Of a stretch of 64,000 nt of DNA, positions 1-8,843 are shown one piece after another. The stretch lies in assembly GCF_014779715.1 (NCBI RefSeq), contig NZ_JACXYU010000003.1:372001-436000 (forward strand). Reading direction: 5' to 3'. This DNA comes from Streptomyces chumphonensis. GTDB lineage: Bacteria; Actinomycetota; Actinomycetes; Streptomycetales; Streptomycetaceae. Made by a program: the position numbers and the translations under genes. The notes below the pieces were generated by a model. It did no database searches, was not told the origin of the DNA, and was given only the letters and a program-made list of their open reading frames with translations. Each line of letters begins with the position of its first letter. Positions within the stretch are counted from its first letter, which is position 1.

Positions 1-191
1 CGGTCGAGACGATGGCGCTCGTCCTGCAGGGTTCGCTCCTCCAGCGCCACGGGGACCCGGCCGTCGCCGACGCCTTCTGCGCCTCCCGGCTGGGGGCCGA
101 CTGGGGCGTCGCCTTCGGCACCCTGCCCACCGGCGTGGACGTCGCCGCCGTCCTCGACCGGGCCCGGCCGCACGCCCCCACCATCCGCTGA
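1..191 (+). CDS. Acyl-CoA dehydrogenase family protein, C-terminal end (partial)
   Basis: Only the last 62 codons lie in the window, read in the frame that ends with TGA at 189-191. The peptide contains LVLQGSLL, then AVADAFCASRL and WGVAFGTLP, which resembles the C-terminus of AidB-like acyl-CoA dehydrogenases (the DNA alkylation response branch of this flavoprotein family). These use FAD; AidB itself also binds DNA. The start and the catalytic region are outside the window, so the specific substrate cannot be judged. It converges on the SpoIIE-type phosphatase gene with a 49-base gap. The family assignment rests on the tail alone. Confidence 0.6.
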   Translation, partial: VETMALVLQGSLLQRHGDPAVADAFCASRLGADWGVAFGTLPTGVDVAAVLDRARPHAPTIR

Positions 192-240
192 GTGAGGCCC
201 GGACGAGGCACAGCGCCTCCGTCGTTTGGCGCGGCGGCCG

Positions 241-2385
241 TCAGGCGGCGGCGTCGGTCCTCAGCAGCAGCATGGCGATGTCGTCGGTGTACCGGCCGGT
301 GGGCCACACCCGACGGATCAGCCCGTCGACGAGGAGGTCGAGGCCCTCGCCACCGTGGGCGGCCAGGTGCCGCACGAGGTCGGCCGTGGTGCGGTCGATG
401 TCCGTTCCGGGCGCCTCGACGAGCCCGTCGGTGTAGAGGGCCAGGGTGCTGCCCGGTTCCAGCGTCAGCCGGGTGACGGGGTAGGGACTGCCCAGGTCGA
501 TGCCGAGCAGCGGGGCGGGGTCGAGCGAGACGACCTCGGCCGCACACCCCGGGTGGTGCAGGAGCGGCGGCGGGTGGCCCGCACTGGCGATGGTGACCTG
601 GTGGCGGCTCAGGTCGAGGTGCGCGTACAGGCACGAGACCAGCAGATCGCTCTCCAGGTCGGCGAGCACCCGGTTCGTTCGGTGGAGCACCTGGGCGGGC
701 GGCGCCCCGGCGGTGGCGTGGATGGCGGTGCGCACCTGGCCCATCAGGGCGGCGGCCGCGACGTGGTGCCCCTGCACGTCGCCGATGACGGCGGCGGCGG
801 TGGTGGCGTCGAGACGGATGATGTCGTAGAAGTCGCCGCCGATGTCCATGCCGTGACTGGCCGGCAGGTAGCGTGCGGCGATCTCCAGCCCGGGCAGCCT
901 CGGCAGGCTCCGGGGGAGCAGGGCCTGCTGGAGGCCGTGGGCGAGGTCGTGCGCGGCGTCGTAGAGACGGGCCCGGTCCAGCGCCTGGGCGACGAGCCCG
1001 GCCAGTGAGGTGAGGACGGCGCGTTCGTCGGCGGCGAAGACGTGCGGACGGGCGTAGGACAGGACGCAGCAGCCCACCGGGCGTCCCGAGACGACCAGCG
1101 GCAGGAAGGCCCAGGCGGCCTTGTCGCTGATCTTCGGGGCCTTCGGGTAGCCGCGGGCCATCTCGGCGCGGTCGGCGAAGAAGAGCGGCGCGCCCGTGGC
1201 CAGGACCTGCCCCGCCGGGGTGAGGGCGGTGTCCAGGGCCAGGCCGTCGAGGCGGTCGACGATCTCCTGCGGGTAGCCGTGGTGACCGGTGATCCGCAGT
1301 CGGCCCGCGTCGGCCGTGGACAGCACCAGGCCGTCGGCCCCGAAGGCGGGCAGCACCTGGTCGGCGAGGAGTTCGACCACGTCGCGCACGGCGACGGTCT
1401 CGGTCAGCCCCGCCGCCAGGTGCACCAGTTGGTAGAGCCGTCCCGCCTGCGCGGTACGGCCGGCCGCCGCGGCGGGCGGGTCGTCGCCGGGGCGGCCGGG
1501 GCCCGTCTCGGGGGTGATGCGCACGCTGATGCCGCTGACGTCGGGGAAGAGCTGGAAGCGCAGCGGGCGGTCCGGGGGGCGCAGCGCGCTGAAGGCCACG
1601 GGCTCGCGGCTGACGACGGAGCTGCGGTAGTGGTCTTCGATGACCGGATCCTCCAGCCAGGGCAGCGACTGCCAGGGCCGGGTGCCGAGCAGCTGGCCGG
1701 CGTCGAGGCCGAGCAGCTCGGCGGCCGTGGTGGAGAGGAACGTGATCCGCCCTTCGAGGTCGAGGGCCACGGCGCCCTCCGGCAGCCGCTCGGCGTAGTC
1801 GGCAGCGGCCTGGTTGGGTCGCTCGCGACGTGGGCGGGAACCGGTGACCGGGATGTGGAAGGGGTGCTCGGGAACGAGCGGCGGCTGGGGGGCCTCCTCC
1901 AGCGCGCGGGTGATGCGCCGGGCCGCCGAGGTGATGTTGGCGCGCTCCCGGTCGCTCGCGGTGTCCGGGTGGGAGGCCGGCCACAGCAGGAGCAGCGCGC
2001 CCCAGCGGCGGGACCGGCCGGTCAGCGGGGCGGCGGCCAGCGTCAGGCGGTACGGCAGGGTCGCCGCCGCGCGCGGGTAGGCGCGGGCCATCGCGTCCTG
2101 GGAGCCCATCCACACCAGACGCCCGTCGCGGACGGCGTCGGTCACCGGTGCGGGGGCGGCCAGGGGGATGCGCCGCCACGGCGAGGTCACGTCCTCGGGG
2201 ATCCCGCATATCACGGCCAGGCACAGCGTCCGGGTGGCGTCGTCCAGAAGGTAGAGGGCGCCGGAGGAGGCCCCGGTACGCCGCACGGTGTCGGCCAGCG
2301 CGTCGCCCAGGAGCCCGGGCCCGCTCAGCCCCTCATCACGGCCGGGCACCGTGGCCCCCCGGCCGACCCACGGAGGGCGTCCCAC
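241..2385 (-). CDS. GAF-PAS-GAF SpoIIE-type PP2C serine/threonine phosphatase
   Basis: The 714-residue protein is a cytosolic sensor phosphatase. An N-terminal GAF-like domain (about residues 15-165) is followed by a PAS domain (about 195-310, with ALDLEGRITFLS and LLGLDAGQLLG), a second GAF domain (about 325-470) and a C-terminal PP2C/SpoIIE domain (about 490-710). The catalytic domain keeps the metal-site motifs DIGGDFYD and IGDVQGH and the late TDGLVE and TDD segments. Such proteins dephosphorylate anti-anti-sigma factors in partner-switching systems, but no anti-sigma or antagonist gene is adjacent. The GTG start at 2385 has GAGGAG about 10 bases upstream; a GTG 12 codons in is an alternative. 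No membrane segment is visible. Confidence 0.88.
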   Translation of the reverse strand: MGRPPWVGRGATVPGRDEGLSGPGLLGDALADTVRRTGASSGALYLLDDATRTLCLAVICGIPEDVTSPWRRIPLAAPAPVTDAVRDGRLVWMGSQDAMARAYPRAAATLPYRLTLAAAPLTGRSRRWGALLLLWPASHPDTASDRERANITSAARRITRALEEAPQPPLVPEHPFHIPVTGSRPRRERPNQAAADYAERLPEGAVALDLEGRITFLSTTAAELLGLDAGQLLGTRPWQSLPWLEDPVIEDHYRSSVVSREPVAFSALRPPDRPLRFQLFPDVSGISVRITPETGPGRPGDDPPAAAAGRTAQAGRLYQLVHLAAGLTETVAVRDVVELLADQVLPAFGADGLVLSTADAGRLRITGHHGYPQEIVDRLDGLALDTALTPAGQVLATGAPLFFADRAEMARGYPKAPKISDKAAWAFLPLVVSGRPVGCCVLSYARPHVFAADERAVLTSLAGLVAQALDRARLYDAAHDLAHGLQQALLPRSLPRLPGLEIAARYLPASHGMDIGGDFYDIIRLDATTAAAVIGDVQGHHVAAAALMGQVRTAIHATAGAPPAQVLHRTNRVLADLESDLLVSCLYAHLDLSRHQVTIASAGHPPPLLHHPGCAAEVVSLDPAPLLGIDLGSPYPVTRLTLEPGSTLALYTDGLVEAPGTDIDRTTADLVRHLAAHGGEGLDLLVDGLIRRVWPTGRYTDDIAMLLLRTDAAA

Positions 2386-2734
2386 TGCGGGCCGGCTCCT
2401 CGCCGCGGCCCGTCACGACGGCTCGGGCCCGCCGCCTCGCGGTCCCGTGTGGCCGTGCGGCGCGGCACCCGGCGCCGTACCTGTCGCCCATACCAGGACC
2501 ATACGCTTCGCGGGCCGACCGTGGCGCGCCACCGGACTCCCGGTCCGCGCCGAGGTTTCGTCGCGTGCCCGCCCGGCCGCCCGGGGTGACCGGCGCACGG
2601 TCGCGCGCGGGGGCCACCGGCGCCGAGGCGGTCCTCGGCGGTCCCGCCGCAGCGGCCGACGAGCCCTGCCGGGTTCACCCGGCAGGGCTCGTGGTGGTCC
2701 GGGCGGTGCCACGCGGCGGTCGCGCGGCCCCGGC
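2386..2734. other. Intergenic region with one terminator
   Basis: This 349-base stretch lies between the start of the SpoIIE-type gene and the end of the DUF1540 gene, both on the minus strand. It holds the hairpin at 2659-2692 and must hold the phosphatase promoter, but I can name no clear -35/-10 pair. Open frames across it on both strands look like shadows of GC-rich sequence with no recognisable protein. Confidence 0.6.
2659..2692 (-). terminator. Perfect 16-bp hairpin after the DUF1540 gene
   Basis: The arm starting ACGAGCCCTGCC at 2659 pairs perfectly over 16 bases with the arm ending GGCAGGGCTCGT at 2692, across a loop of two to four bases. It lies about 40 bases beyond the stop of the minus-strand DUF1540 gene. 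There is no long T-run, as is usual for actinobacterial terminators. Confidence 0.75.
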
Positions 2735-3019
2735 TCAGGCCGGCGCGTACGTCATGCAGTCCACGGCGGACTCGACGTGCCCCACGGTGATGCCCGGGGC
2801 GCGGCACTCGAACTGCTCGTTGTGCCGGCAGTTGGCCACCTTGCACGCGCCGACGCGGCCCGTGGAGTTGGGGTCGCCGCCCTTCGCCGGTGCGTTGAGG
2901 TAGGTGTCGCAGTGGGGGTGGCGCATGTCGCCCACCGTGATGGCCTGTGCGTGGCAGGCCTGGTCACGGTTGTAGACGCACTCCTCGACCGTGCATTCCC
3001 GCACGACGGGCATCTCCAT
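2735..3019 (-). CDS. DUF1540 domain protein with two Cys-rich repeats
   Basis: A 94-residue protein made of two copies of the small DUF1540 motif. Copy one has cysteines at 9, 14, 22 and 37; copy two at 59, 64, 72 and 88. The shared pattern C-x4-C-x7-C with a fourth Cys 14-15 residues on suggests two metal or disulfide knuckles. Its function is unknown. ATG at 3019 was chosen over an upstream extension because AGGAG sits about seven bases before it; an ATG two codons later is possible. There is no signal peptide, so it is probably cytosolic. It has its own terminator and is divergent from the methyltransferase gene. Confidence 0.85.
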   Translation of the reverse strand: MEMPVVRECTVEECVYNRDQACHAQAITVGDMRHPHCDTYLNAPAKGGDPNSTGRVGACKVANCRHNEQFECRAPGITVGHVESAVDCMTYAPA

Positions 3020-3281
3020 GAAGCACTCCTCGAAAGTTCTCGGCGAACGGGTCGGCGAGGGCGTCCACGCGGCCGCAGCCCCGCCGCGCCGGTGCGGTCG
3101 TCCCACGACCGTCCCACCCGCGCCGTCCGGCCGCCCGCGCACACCGCCGGTGCTACGCCAGGTGGAGGAGTGCGTCCACCGTGCTGCGGTGTTTTGCGGT
3201 TCCGGCAAGCTCTTTTGACCGCCGCGCGGCCCCGCGTGAACCTGGCGTGCGAGACCACCGAGACCTCGCCGAGGAGTGCCG

Positions 3282-3953
3282 ATGTCCGCAGAACCGACCA
3301 CGTCCGCCGACTCCGCCGCACCGGGTACGCCCGAGGACGCCCGCGCGTTCTGGGAGGAGCGCTACCGCGACAGCGACCGCGTGTGGAGCGGCAACCCGAA
3401 CCCCCTGCTCGTCCGCGAGGTGGCCGGCCTGGAGCCGGGCCGCGCTCTGGACCTCGGGTGCGGGGAGGGCGCCGACGCCGTCTGGCTGGCCGCGCACGGC
3501 TGGCGGGTCACGGGGGTGGACATCTCGACGACCGCCCTGGACCGCGCGGCGGCCCACGCCGAGGCCGAGGGCGTGGGCGAGAGCGTCACCTGGGAGCGGC
3601 ACGAACTGGGGCGGACGTTCCCCGAGGGGAGCTGGGACCTCGTCAGCGCCCAGTTCCTCCAGTCGCCGGTCGAGCTGGACCGCGAACGCGTCCTGCGCTG
3701 GGCGGCCTCCGTCGTCGCGCCCGGCGGGACGCTGCTCGTGGCCATGCACGCCAGTTGGCCCTCCTGGCAGAGCGAGCACGACCACCCGTTCGCGGCCGAC
3801 TTCCCGAGCCTCCAGGACGTCCTGGGGGAGCTGGCGCTTCCCGCCACGTGGCGGGTGGAGACGCTCGAAGAGGTCAAGCGTGACCACCCCTCGCCGGACG
3901 GGGTACCGGGAACGCGGGGGGACAACGTCTGGCGGTTCACCAGGACCGCCTGA
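3282..3953 (+). CDS. Class I SAM-dependent methyltransferase
   Basis: A 223-residue soluble methyltransferase with a Rossmann-like fold. Motif I reads ALDLGCGEGAD (about residues 55-65), followed by VTGVDIS, which ends in the acidic residue that binds the SAM ribose, and later by SWDLVSAQFLQ and a GGTLLVAMH strand. The N-terminus (FWEERYRDSDRVWSGNPNP) is typical of thiopurine/tellurite-type and ubiE-like methyltransferases in actinobacteria. The substrate is unknown. ATG at 3282 is preferred to GTG at 3276 because GAGGAG at 3271-3276 would then be correctly spaced. It converges on the MMPL exporter gene with a 22-base gap. Confidence 0.85.
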   Translation: MSAEPTTSADSAAPGTPEDARAFWEERYRDSDRVWSGNPNPLLVREVAGLEPGRALDLGCGEGADAVWLAAHGWRVTGVDISTTALDRAAAHAEAEGVGESVTWERHELGRTFPEGSWDLVSAQFLQSPVELDRERVLRWAASVVAPGGTLLVAMHASWPSWQSEHDHPFAADFPSLQDVLGELALPATWRVETLEEVKRDHPSPDGVPGTRGDNVWRFTRTA

Positions 3954-3975
3954 CGCCGTCCCCCCGCGGGTGACC

Positions 3976-6105
3976 TCAGCCGCCGTCCGGCACCTCCGAC
4001 GGTGTCCTCGCGGCCGACCCGCCCGGTGCGCGCGCCGGACCGTCGGTACGCAGGCGGCTGGGCCACCACACCGCCGGTCCGATCCACCGCACGAGGGCGG
4101 GGACGAGCAGGGAGCGGACGACGAGGGTGTCCAGCAGGACGCCGAAGGCGACGATGAAGGCGATCTGGACCAGGAAGGAGAGCGGGATGACCGCGAGCGC
4201 GGCGAACGTGGCCGCGAGCACGACACCGGCGGAGGTGATGACGCCGCCGGTGGCCGTGAGCCCGGTGAGCACGCCCGTGCGGGTGTCGGACCTGAGCGTC
4301 TCCTCCCGCACGCGGGTCATCAGGAAGATGTTGTAGTCGACGCCCAGGGCCACGAGGAACACGAAGCCGTACAGCGGCACCGACGGGTCGGTGCTCGTGA
4401 ACCCGAGCAGGTGCTCGAAGACGAGCGCCGAGACGCCGAGGGTGGCGAAGAAGTTCAGCGCCACGGTGGCCACCAGGAGCACGGGCATCAACAGCGACCG
4501 CAGCAGGACGGTCAGGATGAGCAGGATGATCACCAGTACCACCGGGGTGATCACCTCACGGTCCCGTTCGGCCGTGGTGCGGGTGTCGTAGGTCTGCGCG
4601 GTGTACCCGCCGACCAGGGCGTCCGGTCCCGCGACGTCGACGGCCTCCCGCAGCCGCTGCACCGTCCGCTGCGCCGCGTCGCTGTCGCTGGGCGCCTCCA
4701 GGGTGGCGTTGACCAGGACCCGGCCGTCGACGACCAGGGGGGCACCGGCGCCCGGGCGCGGCCCCTCGGTGAGCAGGCCGGCCTCGGCGACGCCCTCGGT
4801 CTCCCGGGCCGCCTCGGTCACCTGTTCGGCGGCGTCGGCGTCGGCGATGATCACCGCCGGGTTGCCGGAGCCACCGGGGTAGTGCTCGCTGAGCTGCTCC
4901 TGGGCCTCCACCGACGGGGCGTCCCCCACGAACGTCTCGCTCAGCGGCGCGCCGTCGGTGCGCAGCGTCCCGGAGAACGCGGCGGCGGCGCACAGCGCCA
5001 CCAGGGTCGCCGCCACCACGCGGCGCGGCCGGCGGTCGACCAGGGAGGCGACCCGCTCCCAGACGCCCTGCCGACCCGTGCCGGCCTGCTTGGGACGCGC
5101 CGGCCAGTAGGCCGCGCGTCCCAGCAGCGCCAGGGCCGCGGGCAGGAAGGTGAGGGTGGTGAGCACGGCGCAGGCGATGCCGATCGCGCCCACCGGGCCC
5201 AGCGCGCGGTTGTTGGTGAGGTCGCTGAGCAGCAGGGCGAGCAGGCCGAGCGCGACGGTCGCGGCGCTGGCCACGACGGCTCCGGACGAACGCCGCACGG
5301 CCGCCGTCATCGCCGCCGGCCGGTCGTGCCCGCCGGCGAGCTCCTCCCGGAAGCGGGCCGACAGCAGCAGGGCGTAGTCCGTCGCCGCTCCGATGACGAG
5401 GATGGACAGGATGCCCTGCACCTGGCCGTCCACCCGCACGACGTCCCGCTCCGCGAGCTGGTACACCACGGCGCTGGCCACCGACAGCGCCATGACGGCC
5501 CCCGCCATGACGACGAGCGGCAGCAGCACGCTGCGGTAGACCAGCAGCAGGATCAGCAGCACCACGCCGAGGGCGACGAACAGCAGGAGCTCGTCGATCC
5601 CGGCGAACGCCTCTCCGAGGTCGGCCTGCGTGGCCGCCGGACCGGCCACGTGGACGGTCGTCCCGGAGACGCCCCCGGCGGCCTCCCGCAGCGCGTCGAC
5701 GGCCGTACCCGTCTCCTCGCCCAGATCACCGCTCAGTTGCACGACGGTCTGCAGCGCCTCGCCGTCCCGCGACGGCAGCACGGGGGAGGGGCGGCCGGTG
5801 ACGCCCTCCGTCCCGGCCAGCCTGCTCGACGCGGCCTCGACCTGCTCGCGCTGTGCGGAGGAGACGGCCTCACCGTCCGTCGTCCAGATCACGATCGCCG
5901 GGACGGTGTCGTCCTGGCGGAAGCCCTCCTGGGCCTCCAGGACGCGGGTGGACTCGGCGCCCTGGGGCAGGAACGCCGTCTGGTCGTTGGTGGCGACCTC
6001 GCCCAGCTTCCCCGCGTAGGGCCCCGCGACCCCTCCGACGACGAGCCAGACGAGCAGCAAGGCGACGGGCAGCAGCCAGCGCGGCGCGCGCGACGTGAGT
6101 CGCAT
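3976..6105 (-). CDS. MMPL family RND-type exporter
   Basis: A 709-residue integral membrane protein of the MMPL/SSD class, which exports lipids or drugs using the proton gradient. One N-terminal helix (about residues 9-30) precedes a large extracytoplasmic loop, then come two blocks of hydrophobic helices (about 185-365 and 520-690), giving roughly 12 segments with GAATDYALLL and ALGVDYNIFL in equivalent positions of each half. These Asp-Tyr motifs belong to the proton relay of the family. The true start is ATG at 6105, preceded by AAAGG; the longer open frame upstream would run through the MarR operator. It is divergent from the MarR gene, which probably represses it. Confidence 0.92.
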   Translation of the reverse strand: MRLTSRAPRWLLPVALLLVWLVVGGVAGPYAGKLGEVATNDQTAFLPQGAESTRVLEAQEGFRQDDTVPAIVIWTTDGEAVSSAQREQVEAASSRLAGTEGVTGRPSPVLPSRDGEALQTVVQLSGDLGEETGTAVDALREAAGGVSGTTVHVAGPAATQADLGEAFAGIDELLLFVALGVVLLILLLVYRSVLLPLVVMAGAVMALSVASAVVYQLAERDVVRVDGQVQGILSILVIGAATDYALLLSARFREELAGGHDRPAAMTAAVRRSSGAVVASAATVALGLLALLLSDLTNNRALGPVGAIGIACAVLTTLTFLPAALALLGRAAYWPARPKQAGTGRQGVWERVASLVDRRPRRVVAATLVALCAAAAFSGTLRTDGAPLSETFVGDAPSVEAQEQLSEHYPGGSGNPAVIIADADAAEQVTEAARETEGVAEAGLLTEGPRPGAGAPLVVDGRVLVNATLEAPSDSDAAQRTVQRLREAVDVAGPDALVGGYTAQTYDTRTTAERDREVITPVVLVIILLILTVLLRSLLMPVLLVATVALNFFATLGVSALVFEHLLGFTSTDPSVPLYGFVFLVALGVDYNIFLMTRVREETLRSDTRTGVLTGLTATGGVITSAGVVLAATFAALAVIPLSFLVQIAFIVAFGVLLDTLVVRSLLVPALVRWIGPAVWWPSRLRTDGPARAPGGSAARTPSEVPDGG

Positions 6106-6161
6106 GGCACACCTTTCGGTCGGGTACGCGGCACACGCCGCCTCGGACAGCGACCAAGATA

Positions 6162-6176
6162 TCTCAATCATCAAGA
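6162..6176. promoter_or_regulatory. Likely MarR operator between exporter and regulator
   Basis: TCTCAATCATCAAGA is an imperfect 15-bp dyad (outer TCT/AGA and inner AT/AT match around a central base). It is AT-rich within GC-rich DNA and lies in the 89-base gap between the divergent exporter and MarR genes, 18 bases before the MarR start. That position suits autorepression and control of the exporter. Confidence 0.6.
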
Positions 6177-6194
6177 GACTCTTAGGGTGGGGGT

Positions 6195-6731
6195 GTGAGC
6201 ACACCCGACGAGCGGCCCCCCGCCGGGGCACCGACACCCGGACCCGACCGACCCGGACCCGACCTGCTCGCCCTGGCCGTCCGGCTGCGGGGCATCACCG
6301 CCAGCGTCACGCGCACCGGACAGGACTTCGCCCGGAGCCACGGCCTGCACCACACCGACCTGCTGGCCCTCATCGCGATCCTGGACGGGGACGGGCACGG
6401 CGGCCCGATGACGCCGGGCCGCCTCCGCGCCCACCTGAACCTCACCTCCGGCGCCGTCACCGCCTGCCTGGACCGCCTCGAACGCGGCGGCCACATCACC
6501 CGCACCCGCGACACCGCCGACGGACGGGTCGTGCACCTGCACTACGCCCCGGCCGGCCGTACCGTCGCCCGGGAGGCGTTCCGCCCGCTGGCCCGGCGCA
6601 CCGACGCCGTCCGCCGCCGCTTCACCGCCGAGGAGATCGAGGTCGTCCTGCGCTTCCTCACCGCGCTGGACGCGGAACTCGACGCCGAGGCCCGGCCCGG
6701 CACCGACCCCCCGCCCCCCTCCGGCACCTGA
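6195..6731 (+). CDS. MarR family transcriptional regulator
   Basis: A 178-residue winged-helix regulator. The core (about residues 45-135) contains LRAHLNLTSGAVTACLDRLERGGHI, the recognition-helix region, followed by a wing with the expected RTRDTADGRVVHLHY. The N-terminal 25 residues are Pro-rich and probably disordered, as is the C-terminal tail. MarR proteins act as dimers and usually repress a neighbouring efflux gene until a ligand binds; here the divergent MMPL exporter is the obvious target. The start is GTG at 6195, preceded by a G-rich stretch that makes a modest ribosome binding site. Confidence 0.9.
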   Translation: MSTPDERPPAGAPTPGPDRPGPDLLALAVRLRGITASVTRTGQDFARSHGLHHTDLLALIAILDGDGHGGPMTPGRLRAHLNLTSGAVTACLDRLERGGHITRTRDTADGRVVHLHYAPAGRTVAREAFRPLARRTDAVRRRFTAEEIEVVLRFLTALDAELDAEARPGTDPPPPSGT

Positions 6732-6872
6732 CCCGCGCCCGCGCGTGGTCGCGCACCCCGCCGCCCGGCGCGAGCGGTCGGCGGCGGGGCGTGCGGGCGC
6801 CCGCCGGTCACGGAGCCGGCGGGACGTCGCAGGCGTCGGCGCGCGGGCCCGTTCGCGGGCTGCCCGGTGGGG

Positions 6873-7301
6873 TCAGCGCGGTGCGCCCGAGCCCCGTTCG
6901 CGGCGGGCGATCACGTCGATCATGTCGCTGATGGTGTCCACGCCCTCCGGGGAGAGGTCCACCGCGCGCAGTGCCACGCTGCGCACCCCGGCGTCACGCA
7001 GCGCGCCGAGGAGCTCCAGCTCCTGGGCGATCTCGGCGCCCTGCGCGTCGTCGAAGAAGTAGGAGACCGGCACCTGGAAGAACTGGGCCAGCGCCTCCAG
7101 GTGCCGCTTCGTCGGGTTGTCGCGTCGCCCGGTCCGCAGCTGCCACAGGTAGGTGGCAGAGAAGCTCTCCCCGGTGGCCTCCCGGCAGGCCCGCGCGACC
7201 TCCTCGTGGCTGTACTGCTCGCGGTTGGGCCGGCGGACGACCCGGAAGAGCGCGTCGATCTTCCCGGCCAGGCTCGAAGCTCCGGACTCCGGCTGTGTCA
7301 C
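6873..7301 (-). CDS. XRE-family helix-turn-helix regulator
   Basis: A 142-residue protein with an N-terminal HTH (about residues 30-80): YSHEEVARACREATG, then SATYLWQLRTGRRDNPTKRHLEALAQFFQVP and a YFFDD end. Its C-terminal half contains LRDAGVRSVALRA. This architecture is known from Streptomyces regulators that are often encoded beside ImmA/IrrE and MAB_1171c-like genes. Such a pair occurs in this window at 20.76-22.56 kb but is not adjacent. The start is GTG at 7301 with GGGAGG upstream. It ends convergently with the MarR gene. The role proposed from the family is DNA binding; the target is unknown. Confidence 0.8.
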   Translation of the reverse strand: MTQPESGASSLAGKIDALFRVVRRPNREQYSHEEVARACREATGESFSATYLWQLRTGRRDNPTKRHLEALAQFFQVPVSYFFDDAQGAEIAQELELLGALRDAGVRSVALRAVDLSPEGVDTISDMIDVIARRERGSGAPR

Positions 7302-7431
7302 CGCCCGCCCTCCCTCGTCGCGTCCCCGCCCGGCACGCGTCAACCGGCCGGTGCCGCGCCCGCATTCATGGTAGGCGACGCGCCCCGGCGCGCCCGGACG
7401 GGACGCGGGCGGCTCCCGGCGGACCGGACGC

Positions 7432-8004
7432 TCACGACGTCGGCGTCCCGCTCTCCAGGAGCCGCTGAAGACTGCCGACCAGATCGAGCGCCTCGGCACG
7501 TTCCCGCGCGGCGCGCGGCGCGTCGACCCGCCGCTCCAGCACCACCCGCAGGGCGGTGGCGGCCTGCTCGGCGAAGAGGGCCAGCAGGTCGAGCTCACCG
7601 AGGCTGGAGCGGGACTGCGGCACCGGCTCCAGGACCTCCAGAACCCCGAGGACACGGTCACCGTGGAGCAGCGGCGCGGCCATGATGGCGTCCGGCACGA
7701 ACTCCGTCGACTCCGCGAACTCCCGGTCGAAGACGGTGTTGTGGGCGAGGTCGTCGACCACCATGGGCTCCCCCGAGGAGACCACCCACCCCGCGATGCC
7801 CTGACCGGCGGGGAAGCGCCGCCCCACGAGACGGTCCTCGCCCCGACCTGACACGGCCTGGAAGATCAACTCGTGGGCCGCCTCGTCGTACAGGAAGACG
7901 GAACTGGCCTGGGCGCCGAAGATGGCCCGGGCCACCTCGACCACCGACTGCAGCAGCTCCCGGGACAGCGGATCGGACGCCGCGTCGGGGTGGGGTTCGG
8001 TCAC
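7432..8004 (-). CDS. GAF domain protein
   Basis: A 190-residue protein that is essentially one GAF domain (about residues 15-160): SSVFLYDEAAHELIFQAVSG, FPAGQGIAGWVVSSGEPMVVDD and APLLHGDRVLGVLEVL. There is no output domain. GAF domains bind small molecules or nucleotides, including cyclic nucleotides in some families. It is the last gene of the minus-strand operon that contains a nucleotide cyclase, so a link to a cyclic nucleotide is an attractive inference but unproven. Its GTG start overlaps the stop of the subtilase gene (GTGA), and GGAGG lies six bases upstream. Confidence 0.85.
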   Translation of the reverse strand: MTEPHPDAASDPLSRELLQSVVEVARAIFGAQASSVFLYDEAAHELIFQAVSGRGEDRLVGRRFPAGQGIAGWVVSSGEPMVVDDLAHNTVFDREFAESTEFVPDAIMAAPLLHGDRVLGVLEVLEPVPQSRSSLGELDLLALFAEQAATALRVVLERRVDAPRAARERAEALDLVGSLQRLLESGTPTS

Positions 8005-8843
8005 GGAGCACCTCCGGTGCCGATGTGGACGTTGGCGGCGGACAGGTAGAGGGCGTTCTTGAGCTGGAACGTGGTCAGCCGCGGGTGCTTGGAGAGGACC
8101 CGGGCGCACAGTCCGGCGACGAACGGGGTGGCGAAGCTGTTCCCCGTCGTGCGGATCGTCGTGCCGCCCAGCCAGGCGGCCGTCACGTTCTGGCCGGGGG
8201 CGAAGAACTCGACCGGCGGCGCGGGGTTGTAGAGGTAGAGGTCCTGGTCGTCCTCCTGGTGGCTGCCGACCGAGATCACCGAGGCGAACCGCCAGGGGTA
8301 GCTCTCCACCGGCATGTTGTGCGCGGAGGCCACGATCACGGTGCGCCGGAAGTACGCCTCGTCGGCCAGCGCGTGGAGCTCGGCGGCGAAGCGGGCCCGG
8401 GTGGTCGACAGGCTGAGGTTGACCACGTCGAACCCCTGCCGGACCGCCCAGCGCAGACCGGCCATGAGCATGTCCCCGGTCCCGGTGAACCGTTCGCCCA
8501 GGACCCGCACGCTGTACAGCTCGCACTCGGGCGCGACGCGGCGGACGATGCCGGCGCACGCGGTGCCGTGGCCGCAGGCGTCCCCGTCGGCGCTCTCGCG
8601 GACCTCGGGCCCCGACTCCGTCGTGACGACGCCCCAGGAGCCGTCCACCCGGCCGACCAGCGGATGGTCGTGCTCGACTCCGGAGTCCACCACGCACACC
8701 CGGACCCCTCGCCCGGCGCCCCCCTCGAAGGCCCACGCCGGGGTGACCGGCTCCCCGTCGGCGACGACGGCCACGTCGTCCGGCCCCTTGCCGCGCAGGT
8801 TCCAGCTGAGCCGGGCCGCCGACCGCCGAGGCGCCCCGCTCAC
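8001..8843 (-). CDS. S8 family (subtilisin-like) serine peptidase, intracellular
   Basis: A 280-residue subtilase with the full catalytic set: Asp53 (VVDSG), His92 (GHGTACAG), the oxyanion Asn176 (VASAHN) and Ser236 (TGNSFATP, in place of the usual GTSxATP). There is no signal peptide and no recognisable propeptide, and it is shorter than secreted subtilisins, so it should act inside the cell. GTG at 8843 overlaps the cyclase-ATPase stop, and its own stop overlaps the GAF start, so translation of the three genes is probably coupled. In the context of a radical SAM enzyme and a small conserved peptide it is a candidate leader peptidase; the substrate is not shown by sequence. Confidence 0.9.
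   Translation of the reverse strand: MSGAPRRSAARLSWNLRGKGPDDVAVVADGEPVTPAWAFEGGAGRGVRVCVVDSGVEHDHPLVGRVDGSWGVVTTESGPEVRESADGDACGHGTACAGIVRRVAPECELYSVRVLGERFTGTGDMLMAGLRWAVRQGFDVVNLSLSTTRARFAAELHALADEAYFRRTVIVASAHNMPVESYPWRFASVISVGSHQEDDQDLYLYNPAPPVEFFAPGQNVTAAWLGGTTIRTTGNSFATPFVAGLCARVLSKHPRLTTFQLKNALYLSAANVHIGTGGAP

Noticed and set aside
3181..6198. Very long plus-strand open frame (1005 codons)
   Set aside because: It lies opposite the MMPL exporter gene, has no family motifs, and is a mirror of high third-position GC on the other strand.
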